Shown here in pieces: positions 18,868-27,217 of a stretch of 64,000 nt of DNA (the stretch's first letter is position 1; each line of letters starts with the position of its first letter). The position numbers were made by a program, and so were the translations under genes. The stretch covers positions 1,116,001-1,180,000 of the forward strand of contig NZ_BBRK01000004.1 in the NCBI RefSeq assembly GCF_002090115.1, read 5' to 3'. Source of the stretch: Demequina sp. NBRC 110054. Lineage in GTDB: Bacteria > Actinomycetota > Actinomycetes > Actinomycetales > Demequinaceae. The notes below the pieces were generated by a model. It made no database searches, was not told the origin of the DNA, and was given only the letters and a program-made list of their open reading frames with translations.

Positions 18868-19524
18868 TCACGCGTGCGGCGCGACGAGTCCCGTCTCGTA
18901 GGCGATCACGACGGCCTGCACACGGTCTCGAGCGCCGAGCTTCGCGAGTACCCGCCCCACGTGGGTCTTCACCGTGGGCTCCGCGAGGAACAGCTCGGCG
19001 CAGATCTCCTGATTGCTGAGTCCGCGCGCCATGAGGGTGAGCACCTCGCGCTCGCGGTCGGTGAGGTCGGCCAGGCGCGAGTCGTCGGTGGGCTCGGGCA
19101 GCGCGGCGACGCGGTCGAGCAGGCGGCGCGTGGAGGACGGTGCGATCACCGCGTCGCCCGCGTGGACGGTGCGGATCGAGCTGAGCAGGTCCTCGGGAGG
19201 CGCATCCTTGAGGAGGAACCCGGAGGCCCCCGCGCGGATCGCGGACAGCACGTACTCGTCGAGGTCGAACGTCGTGAGGATGACGACCTTGGCGTCCGAG
19301 GCCGCGGTCAGCGCCTCGCATGCCGCGATGCCGTCCATCCCTGGCATGCGGACGTCCATGAGGACCACGTCGGCGGGCGGGCTGAGCGCGAGCAGGGAGC
19401 TGACGGCAGACGCGCCGTCCCCGGCCTCGGCGACGACCTCCATGTCGGGCTGCGAGTCCACGACCATGCGGAAGCCCGCACGGATGAGCTGCTGGTCGTC
19501 GACGAGCGCGACTCGGATGGTCAT
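18868..19524 (-). CDS. NarL/FixJ-family response regulator
   Basis: Two-component response regulator of 218 aa. The receiver domain has the acidic pocket VDD (9-10), the phosphorylation site Asp57 in VLMDVRMPG, the conserved Thr (LTTFD) and Lys (LLKDAPP). The C-terminal LuxR-type helix-turn-helix reads LTDREREVLTLMARGLSNQE. The open frame extends further upstream but the MTIRVALVDD start is canonical and has a CATACT box 7 nt before it, suggesting a leaderless transcript. It sits directly upstream of the ABC operon on the same strand. The matching kinase is probably the one at 20958-21782, now separated by other genes. Confidence 0.92.
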   Translation of the reverse strand: MTIRVALVDDQQLIRAGFRMVVDSQPDMEVVAEAGDGASAVSSLLALSPPADVVLMDVRMPGMDGIAACEALTAASDAKVVILTTFDLDEYVLSAIRAGASGFLLKDAPPEDLLSSIRTVHAGDAVIAPSSTRRLLDRVAALPEPTDDSRLADLTDREREVLTLMARGLSNQEICAELFLAEPTVKTHVGRVLAKLGARDRVQAVVIAYETGLVAPHA

Positions 19525-19929
19525 GGGGAGAGTATGCCCGGTCACCCCAGCCCTGCCTCTCCCCACCCTGCAGCCCTGAATTCCTCTCCGTGTGGCTGCA
19601 GGTCTGCTTGCGGTCCCTGCATGCCTCTCCGTGCGGTTCGGCCAACGAGGACTTGCCGAAGCGGTCTCATGGGTGGCTGCAGCCGTCTCCATGGGCACAC
19701 CACGCTCTGAGGAACGCAGGACTTGTGAGGGCTGGGTGGACAACACGCAGAGGAATGCGGGAGTCCCCGGAGCCGTCGTGGAGCCTTGGGGAGGAATGTG
19801 CGGTGACGGGGTCGGTGAGGGATCGGGACTGTGGATAGCGGGACGATGCACGCGAGGGCTGCATACGGTCGAATGACGTTGACCGAGGCGAACGCGCGGA
19901 CGTACGCTTTTCTGTACAAGGAGGCCGAG
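19525..19929. other. Intergenic region with degenerate repeats between regulator and toxin-antitoxin genes
   Basis: No convincing gene in about 400 bp. Short motifs recur at a fixed distance: GAGGAAYG at 19709, 19750 and 19791, and CCTCTCCGTG at 19583 and 19624, each step being 41 bp. One GGACGATGC word lies at 19841. The right end holds the promoter and operator of the antitoxin gene. The block may be relic or regulatory sequence left when the toxin-antitoxin module split the kinase from the regulator. Confidence 0.4.
19879..19918 (+). promoter_or_regulatory. Promoter and YefM-type operator of the toxin-antitoxin module
   Basis: TTGACC (19879-19884), an 18-bp spacer and TACGCT (19903-19908) form a good promoter. 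TGTACA at 19913-19918 and the related CGTACG at 19901-19906 overlap the -10 and start point. The core TGTACA is the known recognition element of E. coli YefM, so autorepression by the antitoxin-toxin complex is likely. Confidence 0.7.
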
Positions 19930-20184
19930 ATGAAGACCATGTCGTATTCGCAGTCGCGGGAGAACTACGCGCGCGTGCTGGACTCGGTCGTGGACGATCG
20001 CGAGGAGGTTGTCATCACGCGCGCCGGCCACGAGCCCGTCGTGATCGTCTCCCTCGAGGAGTACGAGTCCCTCAAGGAGACCGCCTACCTCCTGCAGAAC
20101 CCCGCGAACGCGCGGCGCCTGCTCGCGTCGATCGAGCGACTCGAGGCCGGCGGCGGAACGGAGCAGGACCTGGTCGAGGCGTGA
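19930..20184 (+). CDS. Type II antitoxin, YefM/Phd family
   Basis: An 84-aa antitoxin. The N-terminal Phd/YefM DNA-binding fold is recognisable (MSYSQSRENYARVLDSVVDD, then EVVITRAGHEPVVIVSLEEY), and the C-terminal acidic helix (ASIERLEAGGGTEQDLVEA) should wrap and neutralise the toxin. The open frame begins earlier, but an AAGGAGG site 5 nt before ATG 19930 fixes this start. The toxin gene overlaps by 4 nt (GTGA). It is expected to repress its own promoter through the TGTACA site just upstream. Confidence 0.92.
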   Translation: MKTMSYSQSRENYARVLDSVVDDREEVVITRAGHEPVVIVSLEEYESLKETAYLLQNPANARRLLASIERLEAGGGTEQDLVEA

Positions 20185-20453
20185 GGCTCGTCTGGGACGA
20201 GTCGGCGTGGGACGACTACCTCCACTGGCAGCAGGCCGACCGTAGGGTTCTCAAGCGCATCAACCTGCTGGTACGAGACATCCTTCGAGGGGTCGACGAG
20301 GGCGATCCGAACGCCGGTCTTGGCAAGCCGGAGCTGTTGAAGCACGGCCTGAGCGGCTACTCGTCGCGAAGGATCACGGCTGAGCATCGGCTCGTCTACA
20401 AGGTGGTCGGGGACGAGCTGCGGATCGCCGCCTGCCGCTTCCACTACGAGTAG
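20181..20453 (+). CDS. Type II toxin, YoeB/Txe-family mRNA interferase
   Basis: A 90-aa RelE-superfamily toxin that cleaves mRNA in the ribosome. Family marks are the opening VWDESAWDDYLHWQ, the central GKPELLKHGLSGYSSRRI, the basic catalytic-face motif AEHRLVYKV and the C-terminal RFHYE with the His-Tyr pair found in YoeB. The GTG start overlaps the antitoxin stop. The module sits on the opposite strand between the phosphoribosyltransferase and the response-regulator gene, apparently interrupting a two-component pair. Confidence 0.93.
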   Translation: MRLVWDESAWDDYLHWQQADRRVLKRINLLVRDILRGVDEGDPNAGLGKPELLKHGLSGYSSRRITAEHRLVYKVVGDELRIAACRFHYE

Positions 20454-20463
20454 CGCAGAGGGC

Positions 20464-20961
20464 TTACCCCTCCTCGGGGTGCGGCTTTCCAGGCGTGACC
20501 GGGGGCAGCGCCGACCACGGGAAGGTGATCCACTTGTCGGTGCGCTTCCACACGTAGTCGGGGTCGATCACGGAGCGCGGCTTCGCGTACAGCACCACGG
20601 TGCGCACCTCGGCGGCGTGCGCTTCCATGAGCTTCTTCACGAGCGCGAGCGTCTCGCCGGTGTCCGCGACGTCGTCCGCGACGAGCACCTTGAGGCCCTT
20701 CATCGCGTCGGTGTCGAGCAGCGGGGGCAGCAGGACGGGCTCGGGCAGGCGCTCGTCGATGCCCGTGTAGAACTCGACGTTGAGCGTGCCGACGCCCTTG
20801 GTGCCGAGCGCGTACGAGATCGCGCCTCCGACGGGCAGCCCGCCGCGCGCGACCGCGACCACCGCGTCCGGCTGATAGCCGTCGTCGACGACCATCTGCG
20901 CCAGCTCGCGCGACGCGTCGCCGTAGCCCTGCCAGGTGAGCACCTCGCGCTCGTCGATCAT
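20464..20961 (-). CDS. Phosphoribosyltransferase (xanthine/hypoxanthine-type, COG2236-like)
   Basis: A 165-aa type I phosphoribosyltransferase. The PRPP-binding motif VLVADDVADTGETL (about 93-106) has the two acidic residues and the TGET phosphate loop; AVARGGLPVG and NVEFYTG are typical of the purine-salvage-like group. It would join a base or a base-like acceptor with PRPP in the cytoplasm. It overlaps the kinase gene by 4 nt (ATGA), so they form one transcript. The exact substrate cannot be told. Confidence 0.85.
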   Translation of the reverse strand: MIDEREVLTWQGYGDASRELAQMVVDDGYQPDAVVAVARGGLPVGGAISYALGTKGVGTLNVEFYTGIDERLPEPVLLPPLLDTDAMKGLKVLVADDVADTGETLALVKKLMEAHAAEVRTVVLYAKPRSVIDPDYVWKRTDKWITFPWSALPPVTPGKPHPEEG

Positions 20962-21782
20962 GCGTCGTCTCCCGGGGTAGGGCCGGCTGTGGTCGCCGGC
21001 GATGACGTGAGGCTACCCTCCCGCGGTCCCAGAGGCAGACGCGCGCGGACCAGGAAGCCACCCCCGGCCTTGGGCCCGGCCGACAGCGACCCGCCGAACG
21101 CGCTCGCCCGCTCGGTCATCCCCGCGATCCCGGAGCCGTTGCCATCGCCCCTCGCCGCGGCGCCGCGGCCGTCGTCCGACACCGTGACGGTGAGCCCGTC
21201 GTCCTCCCATCGCAGCTGGACGAACGCCTTGGGGGACGGTCCCGCGTGCTTGAGGACGTTGGTGAGGGCCTCCTGGACGATGCGGTACACGGCCAGTCCC
21301 GCGCCGATCGGCACTGGGCGCGGGGTCCCGGTCGTGACGTAGCTGACGTCGAGGCCGCCCTCGCGCGTCGAGGCGACGAGCGCGGGGACGTCCGCGAGGG
21401 ACGGCTGCGGGCCCATCTGGGTTTCGGTATCGCCCTCGCGCAGCACGCCGAGCAGGGCGCGCATCTCGGTCAGGGCGGCGCGGCTCACGTCCGCGATGGT
21501 GTCGAGGCTCCTGAGCGCCGCGTCCGGATCGGTCCGCCCCGCGAAGCGCCCGCCGTCGGCCTGCGCGACCACGACCGACAGCGTGTGGGCGACGACGTCG
21601 TGCATCTCGCGTGCGATGCGTGCGCGCTCGGTCGAGGCGGCGAGCTCCTGCGCGGCGGCGGCCTCGCGCTCGCGGGCCTCCTCGAGCTCCTCGCGCCGAC
21701 GCACCTCGGTCCGCAGTCGGAGCCACAGTCGCGCCGAGAGCACGAGGGTGCCCGCGGCGACCACCCACGCGAGCCAGAGCAT
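20958..21782 (-). CDS. DesK/NarX-type sensor histidine kinase with short N-terminus
   Basis: A 274-aa kinase. One N-terminal hydrophobic segment (LWLAWVVAAGTLVLSARLWL), a charged helix, then the HisKA_3 box ERARIAREMHDVVAHTLSVV with phospho-acceptor His61, and an HATPase_c domain (VYRIVQEALTNVLKHAG as N box, VSDDGRGAA as the G1 box, GSGIAGMTERA as the G2 box). Typical DesK-type kinases carry four to six membrane helices before this; here only one remains, so sensing may be intramembrane or the gene may be truncated. The likely partner is the NarL-type regulator about 1.4 kb away on the same strand. Confidence 0.88.
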   Translation of the reverse strand: MLWLAWVVAAGTLVLSARLWLRLRTEVRRREELEEAREREAAAAQELAASTERARIAREMHDVVAHTLSVVVAQADGGRFAGRTDPDAALRSLDTIADVSRAALTEMRALLGVLREGDTETQMGPQPSLADVPALVASTREGGLDVSYVTTGTPRPVPIGAGLAVYRIVQEALTNVLKHAGPSPKAFVQLRWEDDGLTVTVSDDGRGAAARGDGNGSGIAGMTERASAFGGSLSAGPKAGGGFLVRARLPLGPREGSLTSSPATTAGPTPGDDA

Positions 21783-21906
21783 GAGGCCACCCTAGGCCCG
21801 CGCCTCGCGCCCGCCGAGGGCGTCGCGCGACATTTCCGGGCACCGGGTGCAGAAAGATTCGACGTGAGTTCTTATAGAACCACCGGTTCGTGACGAAGGA
21901 TGAGGC

Positions 21907-22344
21907 ATGGGAGACGACGCGCAGGGCAACGACGCCCTCCTCGCCGCACTGGCGGGCGCCCTTGAGGACGATGCATCGTGGAGCCCTGGCATCGAGACGG
22001 ACGCGCCGCTCGCGGCGCTTCCAGGAAGGCATCCGGGCGAGGCGCTCGAGACCCGCACCCACCCTGTCGCGGGCGTGCGGGCGCTCATCTCGGACTGCGG
22101 TACCTCACGACTCGACGGCCACACCCATGTGCTGCTGATCTCCGAGCAGGCGCCCGCCGCGCTCGGCTCGCGTTTCGAGGCACTCGGCCCGGCGATCGCT
22201 GAGCGGGTCGGCTCCGATGGCTTCACGTGGGAGGCAGACGTCCACCTCCACGTCACTGCGCCCGGTCGGGTGTGGGAGGACGTGCTGCGCACCGCGCGCG
22301 ACGCTGTGGCCGCGCTCGCCGCCCCGGAGGCAGAGGCGGGCTGA
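21907..22344 (+). CDS. Hypothetical acidic protein
   Basis: A 145-aa soluble protein with no family I recognise. It is Ala- and acid-rich, has no signal peptide or membrane segment, and has a central region with possible beta strands (GVRALISDCGTSRLDGHTHV, then FTWEADVHLHVTAPGRVWED). AAGGA lies about 8 nt before the ATG. A TATAGA box stands about 35 nt upstream. It precedes purL by 122 nt on the same strand but no functional connection is evident. The motif GGACGATGC near its start codes Asp-Asp-Ala. Confidence 0.6.
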   Translation: MGDDAQGNDALLAALAGALEDDASWSPGIETDAPLAALPGRHPGEALETRTHPVAGVRALISDCGTSRLDGHTHVLLISEQAPAALGSRFEALGPAIAERVGSDGFTWEADVHLHVTAPGRVWEDVLRTARDAVAALAAPEAEAG

Positions 22345-22466
22345 CCTCCGGTCCCCGGGGCTGGTGAGATGGGGCGTTCCTCACGAGGGCGGAAGGGTGG
22401 GCCCGCGCGCAGGTACGCTTATTCGGTAATCCATCGCCGGACACACTCCCGTGAGGACTTTCTCCC

Positions 22467-24794
22467 ATGACCGAGACCACCACCCCTGCCGCGCCCGCGC
22501 ACGTGCCCGACACCGTCGAGAACGCCGCGGCGACGCCGGACGAGGCGATGCCCTGGGCCGAGCTCGGGCTCAAGGCCGACGAGTACGACCGCATCGTCTC
22601 GCTGCTCGACCGTCGTCCCACCGCGGCCGAGCTCGCGATGTACTCCGTCATGTGGTCGGAGCACTGCTCGTACAAGTCCTCGAAGGTGCACCTCAAGCAG
22701 TTCGGTGAGAAGACCACCGAGGACATGAAGAAGCACCTCATGGTCGGCATCGGCGAGAACGCCGGCGTGGTCGACATCGGCGACGGCTGGGCCGTGACGT
22801 TCAAGGTCGAGTCCCACAACCACCCGTCCTACGTCGAGCCCTACCAGGGCGCCGCGACCGGCGTCGGCGGCATCGTCCGCGACATCCTCGCGATGGGCGC
22901 GCGCCCCGTGGCCGTCATGGACGAGCTCCGCTTCGGCGAGATCGATCACCCCGACACCGCGCGCGTGGTCCACGGCGTCGTCTCCGGCGTCGGCGGCTAC
23001 GGCAACTCGCTCGGCCTGCCCAACGTGGGCGGCGGCGTGGTCTTCGACTCGTGCTTCCAGGGCAACCCCCTGGTCAACGCCCTGTGCGTCGGCATCATGA
23101 AGCACGAGGACATCCACCTCGCCTCGGCCGAGGGCGTGGGCAACAAGGTCGTCCTGTTCGGCGCCCGCACGGGTGGCGACGGTATCGGCGGCGCCTCGAT
23201 CCTCGCGTCGGAGACCTTCGAGGACGGCGTCCCCGCCAAGCGCCCGTCGGTGCAGGTCGGCGACCCGTTCATGGAGAAGGTGCTCATCGAGTGCTGCCTC
23301 GAGCTGTTCGCGGCCGACGTCGTGACCGGCATCCAGGACCTCGGCGCGGCGGGCATCTCGTGCGCCACCTCGGAGCTCGCGTCCAACGGCTCGGGCGGCA
23401 TGCACGTGTGGCTCGACGACGTCCTGCTGCGCGATCCCACCCTGAACGCCGGCGAGATCCTCATGTCGGAGTCGCAGGAGCGCATGATGGCGGTCGTCTC
23501 GCCCGAGAAGCTCGACGAGTTCCTGGCCATCACCGGCAAGTGGGACATCGAGACCGCGGTGGTCGGCGAGGTCAACGACTCCGGTCGCCTCACGATCGAC
23601 CACCACGGCCAGCGCATCGTCGATGTCGACCCCCGCACCGTCGCGCACGAGGGCCCCACGTACCACCGCCCGTTCGCGCGCCCCGAGTGGATGGACGGTC
23701 TCCAGGCCGACCACGCCCCGTCGCTCCCCGAGGACCCCGACGAGCTGCGCGCCGCCGCCGTCGAGCTGCTCGCGTCGCCGAACCTCGCGGATCGCTCGTG
23801 GGTCACGAGCCAGTACGACCGCTACGTGCAGGGCAACACCGCGATGGCGCGCCCCGACACGGTCGGCGTGATCCGCGTGGACGAGGCCACGGGCCGCGGC
23901 GTCGCGATCGCCACGCGCTCGAACGACCGCTACACGAAGCTCGACCCGTACAACGGCGCGGGCCAGTCGCTCGCCGCCGCGTACCGCGCGGTCGCGATCG
24001 CCGGCGCGACCCCGGTCGCGATCACCGATGGCCTCAACTTCGGCTCGCCCGAGGACCCCGACTCGATGTGGCAGTTCGCCGAGGCCATCCGTGGCCTCGC
24101 CGACGCGTGCCAGACCATGGAGGTCCCCGTCACGGGCGGCAACGTCTCGCTCTACAACGGTACGGGCGAGCCCGGGAAGATCGACTCGTCGATCAACCCC
24201 ACGGCGATCGTCGGCGTGCTCGGCGTCTTCGACGACGTCACGCGCGCGACCCCCTCGGGCTGGCGCGAGGGTGGCCAGGTGCTCTACCTGCTCGGCACCA
24301 CGAAGGACGAGCTCGACGGCTCGCAGTTCGCGTCCCTCCAGGGCCACCTTGGCGGCCTCCCGCCGGTCGTCGACTACGCGCACGAGAAGACGCTCGCCGA
24401 GGTCATGGTGGCCGCGTCGCGCGACGGCCTGATCGACGCCGCGCGTGAGGTGGGCGAGGGTGGCCTCGTGGCCGCCGCCGCGCTCGGTGCGCTGCGCTAC
24501 GGGGTGGGCGCCCGCATCGTCGTGGACGAGGTCTGCAAGCGCGACGGCGTCACCGCCGCGCAGGCGCTGCTGTCCGAGTCCCAGGGCCGTGTGCTCGTGT
24601 CGGTGCCGCGCACCGAGGAGCCCCGCTGGACCGCGATGCTCGAGGCCCGCGGCGTCCCCGCGCTGCGCGTCGGCGTGACCTACGACCGCGAGTCGCGCTC
24701 CGAGGCCGCGCTCGAGTTCCAGGGCCTGTTCGCGCTGCCGCTGTCCGAGATCGAGGACGCCTGGAAGGCCACGCTGCCCGAGCGCTTCGCCTGA
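22467..24794 (+). CDS. purL: Phosphoribosylformylglycinamidine synthase subunit II
   Basis: Small-form PurL of 775 aa, the ATP-dependent amidotransferase core that converts FGAR to FGAM in purine synthesis. The N-terminus has the family motif [12 protein letters not shown] with the catalytic His, followed by [20 protein letters not shown] and the repeated PurM-like halves (VKESQ-type element MSESQERMM, and [20 protein letters not shown]). Small PurL needs PurS and PurQ as partners; neither is in this window. The downstream sterol-carrier-like gene overlaps its stop by 1 nt, and purF and purM follow at 31-34 kb, split from it by transport and glycosidase genes. Confidence 0.97.
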   Translation: MTETTTPAAPAHVPDTVENAAATPDEAMPWAELGLKADEYDRIVSLLDRRPTAAELAMYSVMWSEHCSYKSSKVHLKQFGEKTTEDMKKHLMVGIGENAGVVDIGDGWAVTFKVESHNHPSYVEPYQGAATGVGGIVRDILAMGARPVAVMDELRFGEIDHPDTARVVHGVVSGVGGYGNSLGLPNVGGGVVFDSCFQGNPLVNALCVGIMKHEDIHLASAEGVGNKVVLFGARTGGDGIGGASILASETFEDGVPAKRPSVQVGDPFMEKVLIECCLELFAADVVTGIQDLGAAGISCATSELASNGSGGMHVWLDDVLLRDPTLNAGEILMSESQERMMAVVSPEKLDEFLAITGKWDIETAVVGEVNDSGRLTIDHHGQRIVDVDPRTVAHEGPTYHRPFARPEWMDGLQADHAPSLPEDPDELRAAAVELLASPNLADRSWVTSQYDRYVQGNTAMARPDTVGVIRVDEATGRGVAIATRSNDRYTKLDPYNGAGQSLAAAYRAVAIAGATPVAITDGLNFGSPEDPDSMWQFAEAIRGLADACQTMEVPVTGGNVSLYNGTGEPGKIDSSINPTAIVGVLGVFDDVTRATPSGWREGGQVLYLLGTTKDELDGSQFASLQGHLGGLPPVVDYAHEKTLAEVMVAASRDGLIDAAREVGEGGLVAAAALGALRYGVGARIVVDEVCKRDGVTAAQALLSESQGRVLVSVPRTEEPRWTAMLEARGVPALRVGVTYDRESRSEAALEFQGLFALPLSEIEDAWKATLPERFA

Positions 24795-25153
24795 TGGCCG
24801 CCCGCCGGCGCATCCCGGTCGGGGCCGGCCGCGCCGCCGTGGAGGCGTGGCGTGCGGATGCCGATGTCGACCGGGCCACGTTGGCGATGGCCGTGCGCTA
24901 CGCGCTCGAGGAGCTCGGCGCGCGTGCGCCCGGCCGCTCGGTCGAGGTGCGCGTGCCGCCGTTCGGTGCGGTCCAGTGCATCGAGGGGTCCACGCACACG
25001 CGCGGCACCCCGCCCGCGGTGATCGAGACCGACGCCGCGACGTGGCTCGCGCTCGCGACCGGGTCCCAGTCCTGGGACGATGCGGTCGCCTCGGGCGTGC
25101 TGCAGGCCTCGGGCGAGCGCGCGGACCTGAGCGCCCTGCTGCCGCTCGCCTGA
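24794..25153 (+). CDS. Sterol-carrier-family protein (SCP2-like, purL-linked)
   Basis: A 119-aa protein of the actinobacterial 'sterol carrier family' type. It starts [20 protein letters not shown] and carries the SCP2-like core VEVRVPPFGAVQCIEGSTHT and ETDAATWLALATG. Its ATG overlaps the purL stop by 1 nt. In actinobacteria this gene commonly sits between purL and purF, which supports the call; its biochemical role is not established. Confidence 0.85.
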   Translation: MAARRRIPVGAGRAAVEAWRADADVDRATLAMAVRYALEELGARAPGRSVEVRVPPFGAVQCIEGSTHTRGTPPAVIETDAATWLALATGSQSWDDAVASGVLQASGERADLSALLPLA

Positions 25154-25221
25154 CACCCCCCAGGGGCGCGGTCGGCGAGAAATCCGTGACCACCGCATGG
25201 TCCCTGGTTCCGAGGGCTCCG

Positions 25222-25386
25222 TGTGCCAGGATGGTGCCGCGCGGCCGGGGGTGGCCGCCGGGAGGGGAGACGATGCTGCGTCGCCTGGGAACGCTCGCCG
25301 TCACCGTCGCGCTGCTGGCCGGGTGCTCCTACGCCTCGGTCGAGGTGAGCGCGTCCGCGAGCACCGACTCGGCCCCCGCATCGTCC
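25222..25386 (+). repeat. Duplicated 5' cassette, copy 1 (leader, ribosome site, signal peptide)
   Basis: A 165-bp stretch that recurs 639 bp downstream (25861-26025) with about seven mismatches and no gaps by eye. It covers the upstream leader, the ribosome site GGAGGGGAGA, the start codon and the lipoprotein signal peptide with linker, and ends on a GCATCGTCC word in both copies. Confidence 0.9.
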
Positions 25387-25833
25387 TCGTCGCCCGGTGC
25401 CGCCTCGGGCACCGCGGCCGCCGAGGCCTCAGGGTCGGCTGAGGTCGCGGGCGGCACCGTGACCGAGACGGGTGACATCACGGTCATTGCCACGGATGCG
25501 TCCGGGGGCGAGGCCACTGTGCGCGTCTCTCGCGGCGGTCATGCGGGCTGGGACGGTTCGGCCGCGATCCTGACCGAGACGGTGAATGTCGGCATGACGG
25601 GAGACGTCACGAGGCTGACCTTCGTGGTCGATGCCTCGGAGCTCGGTGTGCCGATCGAGGACGTCGGCATCTTCGTCGAGAGCTTCTCGAACGAGACTCT
25701 CGACCTCCTCGAGCTCGATCGTGATCCGGTCGCGCAGACCGTCACGGGAGTGTTCAACGTCAGCGAGAGCGACATGCCTTCCGTGACCGCAGCCGTGGTC
25801 GACTTCCCCGGGTGGCAGGCGCTCTTCGACTGA
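25273..25833 (+). CDS. Small lipoprotein of unknown function
   Basis: A 186-aa exported lipoprotein. MLRRLGTLAVTVALLAGCSY has a lipobox LAGC with Cys18, followed by a Ser/Ala-rich spacer of about 45 residues and a beta-rich domain (TVTETGDITVIATDASGGEA to FPGWQALFD) of a type I do not recognise. The ribosome site GGAGGGGAG stands 5 nt before the ATG. Its promoter, leader and signal peptide are a duplicate of those of the GH6 lipoprotein next door, so the two may be co-regulated and act at the cell surface together. A polysaccharide-related role is only suggested by context. Confidence 0.8.
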   Translation: MLRRLGTLAVTVALLAGCSYASVEVSASASTDSAPASSSSPGAASGTAAAEASGSAEVAGGTVTETGDITVIATDASGGEATVRVSRGGHAGWDGSAAILTETVNVGMTGDVTRLTFVVDASELGVPIEDVGIFVESFSNETLDLLELDRDPVAQTVTGVFNVSESDMPSVTAAVVDFPGWQALFD

Positions 25834-25860
25834 CAGCGGGCAGGCGCCGCGCCCCGTCGC

Positions 25861-26025
25861 TGTGCCACGATGGTGCCGCGCGGCCGGGGGTGGCCGCCGG
25901 GAGGGGAGACGATGCTGCGTCGCCTGGGAACGCTCGCCGTCGCCGTCGCGCTGCTGACCGGGTGCAGCTACGCCTCGGTCGAGGTGAGCGCGTCCCCGAG
26001 CACCGACTCGGCCACCGCATCGTCC
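25861..26025 (+). repeat. Duplicated 5' cassette, copy 2
   Basis: Second copy of the 165-bp leader/signal-peptide block, here attached to the GH6 gene. Most differences fall in codons of the signal peptide and spacer; the leader and ribosome site are nearly unchanged, which suggests recent duplication or gene conversion. Confidence 0.9.
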
Positions 26026-26961
26026 GTGTCGCCCGAGGAAACCGCTTCGTCGACCCCAGATCCCGAGGCGACGGCCGCCGGGACCCAGGATGGTGGCATG
26101 AGCAACGACGCCGTGACTGCCGCATCGTCCTTCTACGACGCCCCCAACCAGGTCGACACCGCGCTTCAGCGCGCGCGGGACGAGGGGCGCGACGCGGACG
26201 CGGCGCTCATCGAGCGCATCGCGTCGCAGCCGATCGCGGTATGGCTCAATGGCGGGGACGACGCGATCGCCGAGGCCGCGGCCGTGTCCCAGGCGGCGAC
26301 CACGGCGGGTGAGATCGCGCTCTTCGTCGTCTACAACATCCCCGGGCGCGACTGCGGCCTGTACAGCGCGGGTGGCGCGGAGGAGGACGAGTACCTGGAC
26401 TGGGTGCGCCGCGTGGCCGCGAGCCTCGCCGAGGGCGGTACCACCTGGATCATCCTCGAGCCCGACGGGCTCGCGAGCCTCGGCGACTGCGACGGCCAGG
26501 GCGACCGCGTCGCCTTCCTCGCGAGCGCCGCCACGATCCTGGACGATGCGGGGGCCTCGGTGTTCCTGGACGTCGGGCACTCGGGCTGGCAGTCGGCCGA
26601 CGAGATCGCGAGCCGGATCCAGCAGGTCGGCACGGGGAGCTTGGCGGGCTTCGCGACGAACACCTCGAACTACAACACCACGGCCGACGAGCGGGCATGG
26701 GGCGACCAGGTCGCCGCGCAGGTGGGGCTGCCGTTCGTGGTCGACACCTCGCGCAACGGCAACGGGTCGACGGGCGAGTGGTGCAACCCGCGCGGGCGTG
26801 CGCTCGGCGAGAACCCTCGGCTGACGGGCACGACTGAGGGGATGATCGCCACGGTGTGGGCCAAGGTGCCCGGCGAGTCCGACGGGACGTGCAACGGCGG
26901 GCCCGCGGCCGGCGCGTGGTGGGACGAGATCGCGCTCGAGCTCGCGACCAACGCGGGCTGA
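25912..26961 (+). CDS. Surface-anchored glycoside hydrolase family 6 (endoglucanase/cellobiohydrolase)
   Basis: A 349-aa lipoprotein with a GH6 catalytic domain that would cut beta-1,4-glucan by inversion. The signal peptide ends in LTGC (Cys18), then a Ser/Thr/Pro spacer to about residue 60. GH6 marks in order: YNIPGRDCGLYSAGG, WIILEPDGLASL with the catalytic acid Asp, LDVGHSGWQ, FATNTSNYN, FVVDTSRNGNG and TVWAKVPGESDGTC. No carbohydrate-binding module is present. Most actinobacterial GH6 enzymes are freely secreted; lipid anchoring would keep cellodextrins near the importer encoded immediately downstream. Operator-like dyads follow at 27.05-27.12 kb. Confidence 0.93.
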   Translation: MLRRLGTLAVAVALLTGCSYASVEVSASPSTDSATASSVSPEETASSTPDPEATAAGTQDGGMSNDAVTAASSFYDAPNQVDTALQRARDEGRDADAALIERIASQPIAVWLNGGDDAIAEAAAVSQAATTAGEIALFVVYNIPGRDCGLYSAGGAEEDEYLDWVRRVAASLAEGGTTWIILEPDGLASLGDCDGQGDRVAFLASAATILDDAGASVFLDVGHSGWQSADEIASRIQQVGTGSLAGFATNTSNYNTTADERAWGDQVAAQVGLPFVVDTSRNGNGSTGEWCNPRGRALGENPRLTGTTEGMIATVWAKVPGESDGTCNGGPAAGAWWDEIALELATNAG

Positions 26962-27051
26962 TCTCTGCACGATCGCCCCGAAGCGCCTGCTAGAGAACCG
27001 GTTTCTCGCGAATCTCTCCATCCATGCAAATCACGCGGACGTAACGATTTC

Positions 27052-27071
27052 ACAATTGAAACCATTCAATT
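27052..27071. promoter_or_regulatory. 20-bp AT-rich palindrome upstream of the importer
   Basis: CAATTGAAACCATTCAATTG has perfect 8-bp arms around ACCA, in an unusually AT-rich pocket of this GC-rich window. It lies 147 nt upstream of the binding-protein start and may be a second operator or activator site. Confidence 0.55.
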
Positions 27072-27103
27072 GTTGCTGGCTTCGGGTGTCGCCCCTAACT
27101 TGA

Positions 27104-27117
27104 ATGTAAGCGTTTGC
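27104..27117. promoter_or_regulatory. LacI/CcpA-type operator
   Basis: TGTAAGCGTTTGCG matches the LacI-family/cre consensus TGWAANCGNTNNCA at all but the last position. It lies about 100 nt before the binding-protein gene of the second sugar importer. No LacI-type gene is adjacent, so the regulator would act in trans. Confidence 0.6.
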
Positions 27118-27217
27118 GCCAATGGGGGCGGGACCAGTGTCTCCCTTGGCGTGGGCGTGCGTACCGTCCGTGGAAGGGGTGACGGTGCGTGGCTCTACTC
27201 AATGAAGAGGAGACAAC

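Noticed and set aside
19583..19800. CRISPR-like array from the 41-bp spacing
   Set aside because: Only 8-10 bp are shared per step, there are no true repeats of 25 bp or more, and no cas genes are present.
22419..25304. 961-codon open frame opposite purL
   Set aside because: Arg/Ala/Asp/Glu-rich low-complexity translation typical of the antisense of high-GC genes; purL is unmistakable on the plus strand.
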